Assembly (NCBI GenBank): GCA_029941865.1
Contig: JAPYTO010000031.1
Span: forward strand, 1-41,045
Direction: 5' to 3'
DNA: 41,045 nucleotides
DNA from: Fuerstiella sp.
Lineage (GTDB): Bacteria > Planctomycetota > Planctomycetia > Planctomycetales > Planctomycetaceae
This document shows, in pieces, positions 1 through 11,341 of this stretch. The stretch's first letter is position 1. Every line of letters starts with the position of its first letter. The notes beneath the pieces were generated by a model. It was given only the letters and a program-made list of their open reading frames with translations. It was not told where the DNA came from and did no database searches. Position numbers and translations under genes: made by a program.

Positions 1-2459
<2,459 letters not shown>

Positions 2460-2706
2460 TAGCGGAGTTGCCTTTCAGAGACGGTGAAGAAGGGGACCGC
2501 GACGCCGGCGGACGTCAGCGAGTCACCTCAGACCATGACGCCTTTGCGGGCGCCGGGCATGACCCGGATGCCGCCTGATAATTCCCACACCAGAGGCCTG
2601 AGGAGGAATCCTAAGGCCGTCTGACCGACTGCGAAATGGTTGCATCGAACTGCTGTCGTGCTCACACTGGCGAATCAGGCAATATTGTTTTCTTTCGCCG
2701 GAGCAC

Positions 2707-3972
2707 ATGATGGCACTGTTTTCGTCAACGCAGATTTCATGGAGTGAACCATGGTTCTTCTTGATTCGCATTCGCACGGCAGTCGGGTGGATGCCGCGCG
2801 TGGCGACAGCTTTTGTCGTGGTGGCAGTGATGTTTCTGTCCACGTACTTTTTTGACGACGGACGGTTCGGACTCGTCGAAGCAGGTTTACTCAGTCTTGC
2901 CTGCGGACTGGCAACCCTGCTGCTGCTGGACAAGGGCAATCTGCAACGGGAAGTCAGCGTCCAGAAAGACAGCATCAGCATTAGCAGTGCCATGGGCAGG
3001 ACGTGGCACTCGATCTTCAAACTTCAGGACATCGAATCCGTTGAGCTGATGCGGGCCGAAGAATGGAACTACTCCGTGAACGGCATGCTGATTGATCATG
3101 GTGACGACGACTTTTTCCTCGTGGCCATACCGCACAAGGTGTCGCTGGAAACCCTGGCAAACATCCTGTACCGCATGGATTTAGCCATCAGTCTTTCTGA
3201 CTGGTCACCGCCTGACGGCGATTCACGACATCAGGTCAAAGACGAGATTCCTCTGGAAGCCGAACGAGCCGTTGGCAACATCGACAATGAATCGCTGGCA
3301 GACGTCGAAAAGGCACTTCTCTCACCAGTCCAGATCGCGATGCAACTGAGCATCGCACTTGGTCCACTGCTGCTGGCGTTGATCGCGGCTGTGATCGCCG
3401 GAGTCTACCTGTTCCGAAACTGGGCCGATGTGCCGTTGCTGAACAGGTGCGTGATCGGTGGCGGAGCCTTCGCAGGACTGGCGGTGTCGTTCCTGTACAT
3501 GATCAAGATCGGCCAGTTCATCTCTGCGGCCTATGGCATCCGAATGGCGAAAGCATCACTACAACGGCGAGGCACATCGATGTTCAGTGGCCTGGAAGAG
3601 GACCTCGTCACCGTGGAACTGTTTTCACGTGACAAGTGGACATCCATGGCCATCACGGAGAACGACTTCGGTTTTCTGCAAATTGGTCGACAGCAACGAC
3701 GGCTGAGATTTGAAGGCAACAAGAATCGCTGGACGCTGCCCTTCGGTGCCTTAACAACATGCCGCATCGAAGAGAGCATTGTCGGCAGCGAAGGAGATGA
3801 AAATGCGGAGAGGCGTTATTACGTCGTGCTGGCCGCTCAACACGAAGAAGACGAGGAGTGGGAATACGGTTTCATTTACACTCGGACAGAAATCGGCAAT
3901 GACAGCCACGAACGCCGACACGACCGGGCAAAACTGCTGTTCACGCAACTGGCCGACGCAATCGGAAACTGA
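2707..3972 (+). CDS. Uncharacterised membrane protein with four predicted helices
   Basis: I do not recognise the family. The 421-residue product has two hydrophobic segments near the N terminus (about residues 28-47 and 56-76) and two in the middle (about 212-236 and 246-270). These are separated by soluble, mixed-charge domains of roughly 130 and 150 residues. The soluble parts contain beta-strand-like patches, with phrases such as SVQKDSISISSAMG and WTLPFGALTTCRIEE. This could mean PH-like or bacterial-PH folds beside membrane helices, but that is only an impression. Two adjacent ATG codons exist; GGAG at 2700-2703 is better spaced (6 nt) for the second one at 2710, so the protein may start one codon later. 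It stands alone, about 250 bp after ileS and 170 bp before a DUF1501 gene. Confidence 0.75.
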   Translation: MMALFSSTQISWSEPWFFLIRIRTAVGWMPRVATAFVVVAVMFLSTYFFDDGRFGLVEAGLLSLACGLATLLLLDKGNLQREVSVQKDSISISSAMGRTWHSIFKLQDIESVELMRAEEWNYSVNGMLIDHGDDDFFLVAIPHKVSLETLANILYRMDLAISLSDWSPPDGDSRHQVKDEIPLEAERAVGNIDNESLADVEKALLSPVQIAMQLSIALGPLLLALIAAVIAGVYLFRNWADVPLLNRCVIGGGAFAGLAVSFLYMIKIGQFISAAYGIRMAKASLQRRGTSMFSGLEEDLVTVELFSRDKWTSMAITENDFGFLQIGRQQRRLRFEGNKNRWTLPFGALTTCRIEESIVGSEGDENAERRYYVVLAAQHEEDEEWEYGFIYTRTEIGNDSHERRHDRAKLLFTQLADAIGN

Positions 3973-4103
3973 TTTTCCGCAGGCCTGCAGGGTACGTCCA
4001 GGCATGCGGAATGTACTGTCAAAATCACGTTTTCTGAACGAATGATTCCAGCGTGCCGATACCTGTGGTAGACTTTTAGATTCTGATTCCCCACCCCACC
4101 TCA

Positions 4104-4113
4104 CCCCCCCCCC
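4104..4113 (+). repeat. Run of ten C upstream of the DUF1501 gene
   Basis: Ten consecutive C residues lie inside a wider C-rich, G-poor stretch (about 4089-4130), 33 nt before the ATG of the following gene and upstream of its GGAG ribosome site. Such tracts can change length by slippage. Whether this one falls between promoter elements or in the 5' leader cannot be told from sequence alone. Confidence 0.8.
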
Positions 4114-4146
4114 TCCTCACGCGCCACGCCAGACGGAGATCCCACC

Positions 4147-5502
4147 ATGCTTTCGATCACTGGCCGTCCACTGAAGGGACGTGCGAGCAGACTCTGTGAT
4201 GGCCTGTCGCGCCGTGACATTCTTCGCGCTGGAACACTGGCCGTTGGTGGCCTAACGTTGCCTCAACTTCTGCAGGCCGAACGGGCAACCGGGATTCGCG
4301 ATTCGAAGAAGGCGGTCATCATGATCTACATGTGCGGTGCTCCCGGGCATCAGGACATGTATGACCTGAAGATGGATGCTCCAACGGAAATCCGTGGATC
4401 ATTCAAACCGATTCCTACCAATGTGCCAGGCATCGAAATCTGTGAACACATGCCTCGTCTGGCCGGTATCATGGATAAATGCGTGCCACTGCGAAGCATG
4501 TATGGCTCGCCCAGTGGTGCTCACGATTCGTTCATTTGCTACACCGGTCGTAAGGTGCCCAATCAACCGGCGGGCGGCTGGCCGTCAGTCGGCAGTGTCG
4601 CCTCAAAAGTCCTGGGTGCGCGGAACGAAGCCGTGCCACCGTTTGTGGGCCTGTCACCGGATGCCGGCCATCCGCCGTACGGTTCTCCAGGCCATCCCGG
4701 ATTTCTGGGCATCGCTCATTCCGCGTTCCGACCGTCGGGCCCGGCGCAGAACGACATGAAGCTGCAGGGCATCGACACATCACGGCTGGACAATCGCAGA
4801 GCACTGCTGACCAGCGTAGACAGTCTGCGTCGGGACATCGATGCCAGTGGAACGCTGGCAGGCATGGACACGCTGACTCAGCAGGCCTTCGACATTCTCA
4901 CATCGACATCGCTGGCCAACGCTCTGGACATCTCAGAAGAACCTGCCGCAGTGCGTGAACGGTACGGCAAGGGCGACCCCAAACGCTACGGCGACGGAGC
5001 TCCGCGGAATCTGGAGCACTTCCTGATGGCACGCCGCCTGGTAGAAGCCGGTTGCCGAGTCGTCACGTTGAACTTCGGCCGCTGGGATTTTCACAGCAAC
5101 AACTTTAACGGCATGAAGGACACTCACCTGCCGCAGTTCGATCAGGGCCTGTCCGCGTTAATCGAAGATCTGCACAATCGAGGCATGGCAGACGACGTGG
5201 CCGTTGTGGCGTGGGGCGAATTCGGTCGCACGCCTCGCATCAACAAGGACGCCGGTCGAGACCACTGGCCCCAGGTCGGTGGTGGACTGCTGGCCGGAGG
5301 CGGTTTCCGCACGGGGCAGGTGATCGGAGCGACCGATCGCCTGGGTGGAGAAATTGCCGAGCGTCCTGTTCATTTTTCCGAAGTCATCGCCACATTGTAC
5401 CGTCACCTTGGAATTGATCCCGACGCGTTGAAGCTCAACGACCTCACTGGGCGACCTCAATATCTGCTGGAGAAGACGACTCCCATGCCGGAATTGGTAT
5501 AA
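4147..5502 (+). CDS. DUF1501 family protein (Tat-exported, sulfatase-like fold)
   Basis: The 451-residue product is a DUF1501 protein, a family greatly expanded in planctomycetes and related to the alkaline-phosphatase/sulfatase fold. A twin-arginine signal is visible near residues 22-45 (SRRDILRAGTLAVGGLTLPQ), so export in folded form is expected. Family features follow in order: MIYMCGAPGHQDMYDLK, then IEICEHMPRLAGIMDKC, then RRLVEAGCRVVTLNFGRWDFHSN, and near the C terminus VAWGEFGRTPRINKDAGRDH with the histidine-rich acidic site expected for metal binding. GGAG at 4135-4138 sits 8 nt before the ATG. Unlike many family members it has no DUF1549/DUF1553 partner beside it. Its stop lies 20 nt from the stop of the converging GT4 gene. 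The biochemical role of the family is not established. Confidence 0.9.
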   Translation: MLSITGRPLKGRASRLCDGLSRRDILRAGTLAVGGLTLPQLLQAERATGIRDSKKAVIMIYMCGAPGHQDMYDLKMDAPTEIRGSFKPIPTNVPGIEICEHMPRLAGIMDKCVPLRSMYGSPSGAHDSFICYTGRKVPNQPAGGWPSVGSVASKVLGARNEAVPPFVGLSPDAGHPPYGSPGHPGFLGIAHSAFRPSGPAQNDMKLQGIDTSRLDNRRALLTSVDSLRRDIDASGTLAGMDTLTQQAFDILTSTSLANALDISEEPAAVRERYGKGDPKRYGDGAPRNLEHFLMARRLVEAGCRVVTLNFGRWDFHSNNFNGMKDTHLPQFDQGLSALIEDLHNRGMADDVAVVAWGEFGRTPRINKDAGRDHWPQVGGGLLAGGGFRTGQVIGATDRLGGEIAERPVHFSEVIATLYRHLGIDPDALKLNDLTGRPQYLLEKTTPMPELV

Positions 5503-5522
5503 CAGGAACGGTCAAAGTGTGT

Positions 5523-6584
5523 TCATGCGCTGTCCTGCAGTTTCTCGTAGAGCCTGATCAAAGATGTGGCTTCGCGTTCGAGAGAGAATTCGGCCCGCAC
5601 CAAGTCCAGCCCTGCCTGTTTTTGTGATTCGACTCGTTCCGGGTGATCCAGGTAAGTGGCGATCGCATCCTGCAATGCCGGGCCGTCGCCCGCCGGCACA
5701 AGCAGACCGTTTTTTCCGGGAGTAATCATATCCTCGTAAGCACCTGCATCCGATGCGACCACGGCCGTTGCTGAAGCCATAGCTTCCAGGGGCGTCAGGC
5801 CGAATCCTTCGTTCCGCGACGGCGCGACATACAGGTCGATGCGCTGATACCACGGTTGAATGTCATCGACCTCACCCAGAAACACGACGCGATCGTGAAG
5901 TCCCGCCGCATCGACTTCTTTCTGAAGCTTCCTATGAAACGCCGCATGTTCCGTAGTGGTTCTGCCGGCAATCACGGCGGTCCAGCCCACATACTTAGGA
6001 ATGAGGTTGATCATTGCGCGAACGAACAGGTCCGTCCCCTTTTGTTCTCTGACGCGACCGAAACAGCCAATGAGCTTTTGGCCCTGGAACTGCTGACCGG
6101 CGCTGATGTCCTCAGCAGAATCGGCAGGGCGAATATTGTCGACATCGACACCGTGCCAGATCACGTCGTGTGGCACTTTCAAATAGCTGCCGGAACGGGA
6201 ATTCCCAGCCACCACATAATCCATGCGCGCGATGAGCCAGCGAGTATAGGCCTTGTGTTCGCGCTGGGCGTCCGAGGTAAACATGACCTTGAGTTTCATT
6301 CGCAGAATATCGCGCAGGATAATACCCGGGAGCATTTCGACATTCCGCCGAGCGTGCCACACCCGATACTTAGCTCCGCGAGGCGACTTCCAAAGACGCC
6401 ACAGATCACGAAAACGAATCCGAGGAAACTCTGCAGGGAGACCGGGGCCAAGTGCTGCAATCGGGTATCCCAACTGACGTTGTCTGGGCACTAGCTGCAC
6501 AATCGTCGATGTCACGCCTGACAATCGCCGCTTAAAGTTTGGAGCAATTGTGCGAATATCGCGAATGTCAATTCTGGCTGTCAT
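5523..6584 (-). CDS. GT4-family glycosyltransferase
   Basis: This is a retaining GT-B glycosyltransferase that would transfer a sugar from a nucleotide donor during surface polysaccharide assembly in the cytoplasm. The C-terminal half carries the family signature: GCFGRVREQKGTDLFVRA (about residues 173-190) followed by the EX7E motif in APSRNEGFGLTPLEAMA, with the two glutamates near 259 and 267. The N-terminal half is shorter than in many GT4 enzymes but holds VWHARRNVEMLPG, typical of lipopolysaccharide-core or capsular mannosyl/glucosyl transferases. I chose the ATG at 6584 because AGGTGA lies 10 nt upstream; an in-frame TTG at 6605 would add seven residues. About 200 bp separate it from the SGNH-like gene on the same strand. 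Donor and acceptor cannot be assigned. Confidence 0.9.
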   Translation of the reverse strand: MTARIDIRDIRTIAPNFKRRLSGVTSTIVQLVPRQRQLGYPIAALGPGLPAEFPRIRFRDLWRLWKSPRGAKYRVWHARRNVEMLPGIILRDILRMKLKVMFTSDAQREHKAYTRWLIARMDYVVAGNSRSGSYLKVPHDVIWHGVDVDNIRPADSAEDISAGQQFQGQKLIGCFGRVREQKGTDLFVRAMINLIPKYVGWTAVIAGRTTTEHAAFHRKLQKEVDAAGLHDRVVFLGEVDDIQPWYQRIDLYVAPSRNEGFGLTPLEAMASATAVVASDAGAYEDMITPGKNGLLVPAGDGPALQDAIATYLDHPERVESQKQAGLDLVRAEFSLEREATSLIRLYEKLQDSA

Positions 6585-6594
6585 GAACTGCCCG

Positions 6595-6600
6595 TCACCT
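6595..6600 (-). promoter_or_regulatory. Ribosome binding site deciding the GT4 start
   Basis: AGGTGA on the minus strand lies 10 nt before the ATG at 6584. It lies inside the longer alternative frame that begins with TTG at 6605, which argues for the shorter protein. Confidence 0.55.
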
Positions 6601-6787
6601 ATCAATTACAGCGTATTACGCTTTAGAATATACATAATGACGGCGTCATTGGGGAATAGCGCCGCACCCGGGCAATTCGCCTTCAGCCTGACATCACAGA
6701 AACTGAACCAGGACGTGTGCGACACGCGTTCCTGCGTCAATACCGCGTGTTCAACAGACAGCATCAGCAGAAAGAACAGATGCCGGA

Positions 6788-7945
6788 TTAGTCGGCATAG
6801 ACACAGTAGCGGCTCCGGCGGTCGTCCAGGTCATCAACCAATTGCTGCCGGTCAGTGAATTCGTTCAGACGTGACCGCTGGTCCAGCATCCGCAACAGCA
6901 TTTTCAAGTAGGTCACATCGCTTCCGTGAAAACTGTCGATCGCCTCCGTATCGTCAGAGCCACATGATGCCATCGACTGGAATTCGTAGTATTCGAACCC
7001 GTGTTCCAGAAACAACGGCCTGACTTCATCGCCAATCTGAGCAAGGTAGCCGTGTTCTCCCGACTGTTCCATCTGGTCATAGAGGGCGTCCATCAACGGC
7101 GGCACGAAAGCGATCACATAGATTCCGTTTTCAGCACAGTAGTTCAGCAGTTCCCGAACCTCTTCCACGGCCTGTGAATCGACACGATCGGCACCAACGA
7201 ATCGTCTAATCTGTGGAAACTGAAAATCCTCCCCCGTCGAACCCGCCTGCAGCAGTTTCGTAACGTGGTTGCCATAGCTGAACGAGCCGTCATTTCGAAA
7301 TCCAATCCGATTACAGACAGCATTCAGTCCAACACACGTGATCGAAGCTTCAGCATTCAGTTGAGCCGGCCGCACTTTTCCACGAACCACATCTTTGTAC
7401 AGTTTACGGATCGACTTGAATCCCTTCTGCAGGCTTTGAGACGTGTTTTCAGTCCAGTCGCTTGACGTTCGGCTTGTGGGTCTGCTTAGCCACTCCGTGT
7501 TGAACATCCACTGATCAAGTCCGATCAGCAATATATCCGGATGATGTGATGTGGGAACAACTGTCAGGAACTCACGAAACTCCGTAATCGGGGAAACGGT
7601 GTAGCCAGCGTTGTAGAACGAACTGACAAACATCTCCTTGCGGAAGGCCAGAACGCGAGATGATCCCAGCGCGACAACCGACTGTCGCGGAAGCGTCGTG
7701 AGACGGCGATGCTTCAGATAACCATAGTTCTGTTCGTTGTAAGAAAAACCGATCAGCGTTGGCCTGCTGTTCAGCTGCGAAATCACTTCTTCGAGGTCGC
7801 AGAAACTCTCACCTGACCACGCCAGTATGATGGCCGGAGGAGTACACAAAATCACAATCGGCAGCAGAAAAATCAAATTCCGTCGCACAAAGGCTCGGAG
7901 CGAATTCTTCTGCAGGACTGTCGCCAGGTGATTGTCGCAGGTCAT
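6788..7945 (-). CDS. SGNH-like membrane-anchored partner of the MBOAT O-acyltransferase
   Basis: The 385-residue product has one hydrophobic segment near residues 24-43, so it is probably anchored in the membrane with its bulk outside the cytoplasm. The body resembles the AlgX/DltD-like SGNH-hydrolase superfamily: ALGSSRVLAFR at about 92-102 looks like the nucleophile block, and DSFH at 337-340 fits the Asp-x-x-His block near the C terminus. In alginate, teichoic acid and peptidoglycan systems such proteins work with an MBOAT acyltransferase to move acyl (usually acetyl) groups onto exported glycans. The gene starts 12 nt after the MBOAT stop, so co-transcription is near certain. The family assignment is from motifs only and sequence divergence is high. 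Confidence 0.72.
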   Translation of the reverse strand: MTCDNHLATVLQKNSLRAFVRRNLIFLLPIVILCTPPAIILAWSGESFCDLEEVISQLNSRPTLIGFSYNEQNYGYLKHRRLTTLPRQSVVALGSSRVLAFRKEMFVSSFYNAGYTVSPITEFREFLTVVPTSHHPDILLIGLDQWMFNTEWLSRPTSRTSSDWTENTSQSLQKGFKSIRKLYKDVVRGKVRPAQLNAEASITCVGLNAVCNRIGFRNDGSFSYGNHVTKLLQAGSTGEDFQFPQIRRFVGADRVDSQAVEEVRELLNYCAENGIYVIAFVPPLMDALYDQMEQSGEHGYLAQIGDEVRPLFLEHGFEYYEFQSMASCGSDDTEAIDSFHGSDVTYLKMLLRMLDQRSRLNEFTDRQQLVDDLDDRRSRYCVYAD

Positions 7946-7957
7946 CGAAGTTGCATT

Positions 7958-9397
7958 TCAAAATTGAAAATAAATGAAGTCCTGCTGTTCTCCGCCAAAG
8001 ATCAGAATCAGCAGGAGAACGGCATAGTAGGTTGCCCACCTTGCGGGAAGCGGTAGCGGTTTCGCAGGTAGTTCCAGCGGGTGCTGCCGCCCTCTCTGCA
8101 CCCACTCGGTGATCAGAAATCCGGCTATGATGGCAAACAGCCCACTTGGCACGTAAATGCTTTTTGACACCATGTCAAAAGCGAATATGCGCCCTAGAAA
8201 CGCGAAGGCGTGAGTCAGCGATTCCGCGCGAAAGAAAACCCACGCAAGGACCGTCAGTCCAAAAGTGGTGCCAATCTGAAACACTTCCCGAAATGTAGGC
8301 AGCAGTGCAGGCGAGGAGCCTTCCGTTTCGACAAACCGCCGATTGATCCCGAGAATCTGTAGAGGAAGAAAGTACAATGCGTTCAGAAAGCCCCACACAA
8401 CAAACGTCCAGTTAGCCCCATGCCAGAGGCCGCTGACGATGAAAACGATGAATGTGTTTCTGATCATTCGGGCCGTTGAGCATTTGCTGCCTCCCATTGG
8501 GAAATAGACGTAATCGCGAAACCACGTCGATAACGAAATATGCCAGCGTCTCCAGAATTCAGCGATATCCCGGGAGAAGTAAGGAAAGGCAAAATTGCGT
8601 TTCAGCGACATGCCGAAGAGTCTTGCCGTGCCGATGGCAATATCTGAATAGCCTGAAAAATCGCAGTAGATCTGCAGTGAGAAGCAGAACGCCCCCAGCA
8701 GCAATGAAAGACTGTTGTATTCTTCATAGCCGGAAAACGCCTCGCCCGCGCAAATCGCACAGTTATCTGCGATGACCACCTTCTTAAATAGACCCCATAG
8801 AATCTGTCGCAGGCCATCGAACGCTTTGGCACAGTCAAACTGGCGGCTGGTCAAAAACTGAGGCAGTAGGTGTCCCGCACGTTCGATCGGCCCCGCCACA
8901 AGTTGAGGGAAAAAACTCACGAACGCTGCAAACGCCAGCAGATCACGTGTCGGTTCAAGTTTCCCGCGATAGACATCGATCGTGTAACTCAGAGTCTGCA
9001 GTGTGTAGAAGCTGATGCCGACGGGTAGAACAATGTTCAACGAGTGAATGCTCAGTTCGACCCCCAGGAAGGAAAACGAAGAGACCAGTGAGTCTGCAAA
9101 GAAATTGCAGTACTTGAAGAAGCCAAGGATGCCCAGATTCGTGACAAGACTTGTCCACAGCAGCACCTTTCTTCTGCCCGGCGCGTTTGTGGCCCCCAGG
9201 CCCAACCCGACGCCGTAGTCGACCAGAGTGCTGATGGCGATCAAAGAAAGAAACCGAACGTCCCACCATCCATAGAAGACATAGCTAACGACGGCAACAA
9301 ACAGGTTCTGCAACCAAACGTGTCGACTCGCGACAGTCCAGTAGAGCAGAAAGACAATGGGCAGGAAGACTGCAAAATCGACTGAATTAAACAACAT
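7958..9397 (-). CDS. MBOAT family O-acyltransferase (AlgI/DltB/PatA-like)
   Basis: This integral membrane enzyme would carry acyl groups, most often acetyl from acetyl-CoA, across the cytoplasmic membrane for O-acylation of a polysaccharide. The 479 residues start with the usual MLFNS...FLPIVFLLYW helix. The MBOAT hallmark is present: FWRRWHISLSTWFRDYVYFP at about 281-300, and the catalytic histidine in SGLWHGANWTF (His326). Many hydrophobic helices span the length, and the protein ends in FIYFQF, a very common C terminus in this family. The size is that of a full-length AlgI homologue. It is followed at once by the SGNH-like partner gene, giving a two-gene O-acylation module within the glycan block. 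Confidence 0.95.
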   Translation of the reverse strand: MLFNSVDFAVFLPIVFLLYWTVASRHVWLQNLFVAVVSYVFYGWWDVRFLSLIAISTLVDYGVGLGLGATNAPGRRKVLLWTSLVTNLGILGFFKYCNFFADSLVSSFSFLGVELSIHSLNIVLPVGISFYTLQTLSYTIDVYRGKLEPTRDLLAFAAFVSFFPQLVAGPIERAGHLLPQFLTSRQFDCAKAFDGLRQILWGLFKKVVIADNCAICAGEAFSGYEEYNSLSLLLGAFCFSLQIYCDFSGYSDIAIGTARLFGMSLKRNFAFPYFSRDIAEFWRRWHISLSTWFRDYVYFPMGGSKCSTARMIRNTFIVFIVSGLWHGANWTFVVWGFLNALYFLPLQILGINRRFVETEGSSPALLPTFREVFQIGTTFGLTVLAWVFFRAESLTHAFAFLGRIFAFDMVSKSIYVPSGLFAIIAGFLITEWVQRGRQHPLELPAKPLPLPARWATYYAVLLLILIFGGEQQDFIYFQF

Positions 9398-9568
9398 CAG
9401 GAATGCCTTCAGCGGTTCAGCATGCTGGAACGACGCCCTGCAAATGAGCTGTGCAGATAAGATTACGGTGAGCTGTCGGACTTCGGGCCGTGATCGGCTG
9501 GAGTCGTCTCAGAGTCTCCGGATGCGGATAACCTGTGCATAGTTTCGACAAGTGATGTGCTCAGCGAA

Positions 9569-11008
9569 TTACGCGGCACGTTGGCGGTATTTGTTCGACA
9601 GCCATGCGCAGGTCTTAACCATGCGGCAAAACACATTTTCAGAGGTTCGCGCGATACGACTCAGCCAGGGCCGGTAAAGTCGAATCCCATTGGGGACAAG
9701 GGTTTTTCCGTTGTGCCCCACGTACCGCATCGGGTCAAAATCAAACACTTCAAAACTGGCCACACGAGCAGCATTCTGAGGATCTTTCGGAGCCAGATCC
9801 TGCCCAAGTAACCGAAGAAATTCGACTGATGTCGACGGATTATAGGAAATGTCCAGTTGGTCAAAGAACGACGGTCCGAGCATGATGGCAGGCTTTCCCA
9901 TCCAACAGGCCTCCACCGTGACCGTTGAACCAAAAGTAACAACGACATCGCTCCATTCGATCAATGTATACGTATTGGCAGTATCCGTTGGGTAATAGAC
10001 AACGGTGTTAGGCAGACTGTTCACGCCCGCGAAGGGAGTCGTAATATCGCTGGCCATATCCGCCTGATTGGGATGAAACCGGATGCAGAACAGGTACTCC
10101 GGATACTCGCGGCACGCCTGGTCGATCACCGAAGCATAGTCCGGAAAGGGCGACTTCCATTCCTGCCCCAGCGATTCGAATTCATCCTGGCTGCTCAGGA
10201 AGATACTTACTTTTTTCCGAAATTCGTCACTCCGGGGCGGTTCAAAAGCCGCGGCATGCTTCTTCGCGTACTTGTTGGTGCTCGGTCGGCGTCTATCGTC
10301 GAAGTACTCCTTCGCAACTTCAAAGTCCGCAGCATGGGTCAACATGCGCTGCTGAATCTTCAGGCGGTCATGAGCAGTATGCCCCTGAAAGACGATCGGC
10401 TTTATGCGCGTCGTCACTTCCAGCGTGTTGAAGGCAATTCCCTCAGCGCGAGCAGCAATCAGACAGAATCGCGAACAGGCGTGTCGCCCATTGAAGACCT
10501 CAATTCTGGCGGGCCGCACACGCTTCAATACAGACTTCATCGACTGCAGCAACCTCAACGTCGTTCGGAAATAACGCTTCTTAATCCCTTTAACAAGCAT
10601 GTTGCGGGAACTGTCGCCCTGCAACTGACGAAACGTAGTTGTCACACCACTTTGAACGCCTTCCGCAAGATCCTTCAGTTCGTGCCATGGTGGCTGTGGA
10701 TCAGTACTGCTGTCTGCGGGGGGCAGACGCAGAGGAATGGTTTTCAACCCGGCGTCTTCTGCCGTCTGTCGTGCATTGTTTCGACAGATATGACAGGTCA
10801 CACGGCTGCCGCAGTAGTTAACAGCGCATGTGCCACCCCGGCTGTCACAGTAGGTCACCAGAACGTCGGCACCGTCATCCTGCAGCTCCTTGGCACGCGC
10901 AACGGCAATCAGAGTGTGCTTGCGCCAGAGTGGGTAGGCCAGATGGACGATGACTTTCTCACGTGTTTGGTCATTCCCTGACTCAGATTCCTTGCCGCGA
11001 TCTTCCAT
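9569..11008 (-). CDS. Capsule-polysaccharide-type transferase (GT-B-like) with N-terminal cysteine motif
   Basis: The 479-residue product has no membrane helix. Its C-terminal half looks like capsule biosynthesis transferases of the KpsS/CDP-glycerol-transferase-like GT-B group: FCIRFHPNQADM, then EWSDVVVTFGSTVTVEACWM, then GKPAIMLGPSFFDQL. The N terminus carries four cysteines spaced C-x6-C-x10-C-x2-C (Cys54, 61, 72, 75) plus an extra Cys66. The next gene upstream encodes a paralogue with the same spacing, so the two come from a duplication. A role in transferring a sugar, possibly the nonulosonic acid made by the nearby operon, is inference. About 170 bp separate it from the MBOAT gene and 333 bp from its paralogue, so each may have its own promoter. 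Confidence 0.75.
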   Translation of the reverse strand: MEDRGKESESGNDQTREKVIVHLAYPLWRKHTLIAVARAKELQDDGADVLVTYCDSRGGTCAVNYCGSRVTCHICRNNARQTAEDAGLKTIPLRLPPADSSTDPQPPWHELKDLAEGVQSGVTTTFRQLQGDSSRNMLVKGIKKRYFRTTLRLLQSMKSVLKRVRPARIEVFNGRHACSRFCLIAARAEGIAFNTLEVTTRIKPIVFQGHTAHDRLKIQQRMLTHAADFEVAKEYFDDRRRPSTNKYAKKHAAAFEPPRSDEFRKKVSIFLSSQDEFESLGQEWKSPFPDYASVIDQACREYPEYLFCIRFHPNQADMASDITTPFAGVNSLPNTVVYYPTDTANTYTLIEWSDVVVTFGSTVTVEACWMGKPAIMLGPSFFDQLDISYNPSTSVEFLRLLGQDLAPKDPQNAARVASFEVFDFDPMRYVGHNGKTLVPNGIRLYRPWLSRIARTSENVFCRMVKTCAWLSNKYRQRAA

Positions 11009-11341
11009 GTCTGTACCAGCAGGATTTGCAGTTTCTGCATTGATGGCAATCAGATCGGCCGGAACTTGCGTTCACTCCACGATGTCCGATCACAGAACCA
11101 CAACCATAACTTCTTGCGTCCAGGCAGGTAAATAGATCTTTCGCGGCGATGCGACAGCTCAGCGGTACTCCCCGTATGTCTCGTCGTTCGATCGGGGCTG
11201 CGTATCACGGTTCAGCCTTTCGGCCGCACGGAACGTCGCGGCGGTGACGGCACGAACAGCGGACTTCTTTCGTCGATGTCTGCGGACGCTGCTCATCACA
11301 ATCGGCCTGATTCAGCCAACTGTGCCGGGACACAGTGCCCA
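11009..11341. other. Intergenic spacer between the two paralogous transferase genes
   Basis: I see no convincing gene, tRNA or strong terminator in this 333-base stretch. Short open frames here lack family-like sequence and run into the neighbouring coding regions. It probably holds the promoter for the 479-residue transferase. Confidence 0.5.

Noticed and set aside
10073-10981. 302-codon open frame on the plus strand
   Set aside because: It is the antisense of the 479-residue capsule-type transferase, has no recognisable motif, and the opposite strand carries clear family motifs.
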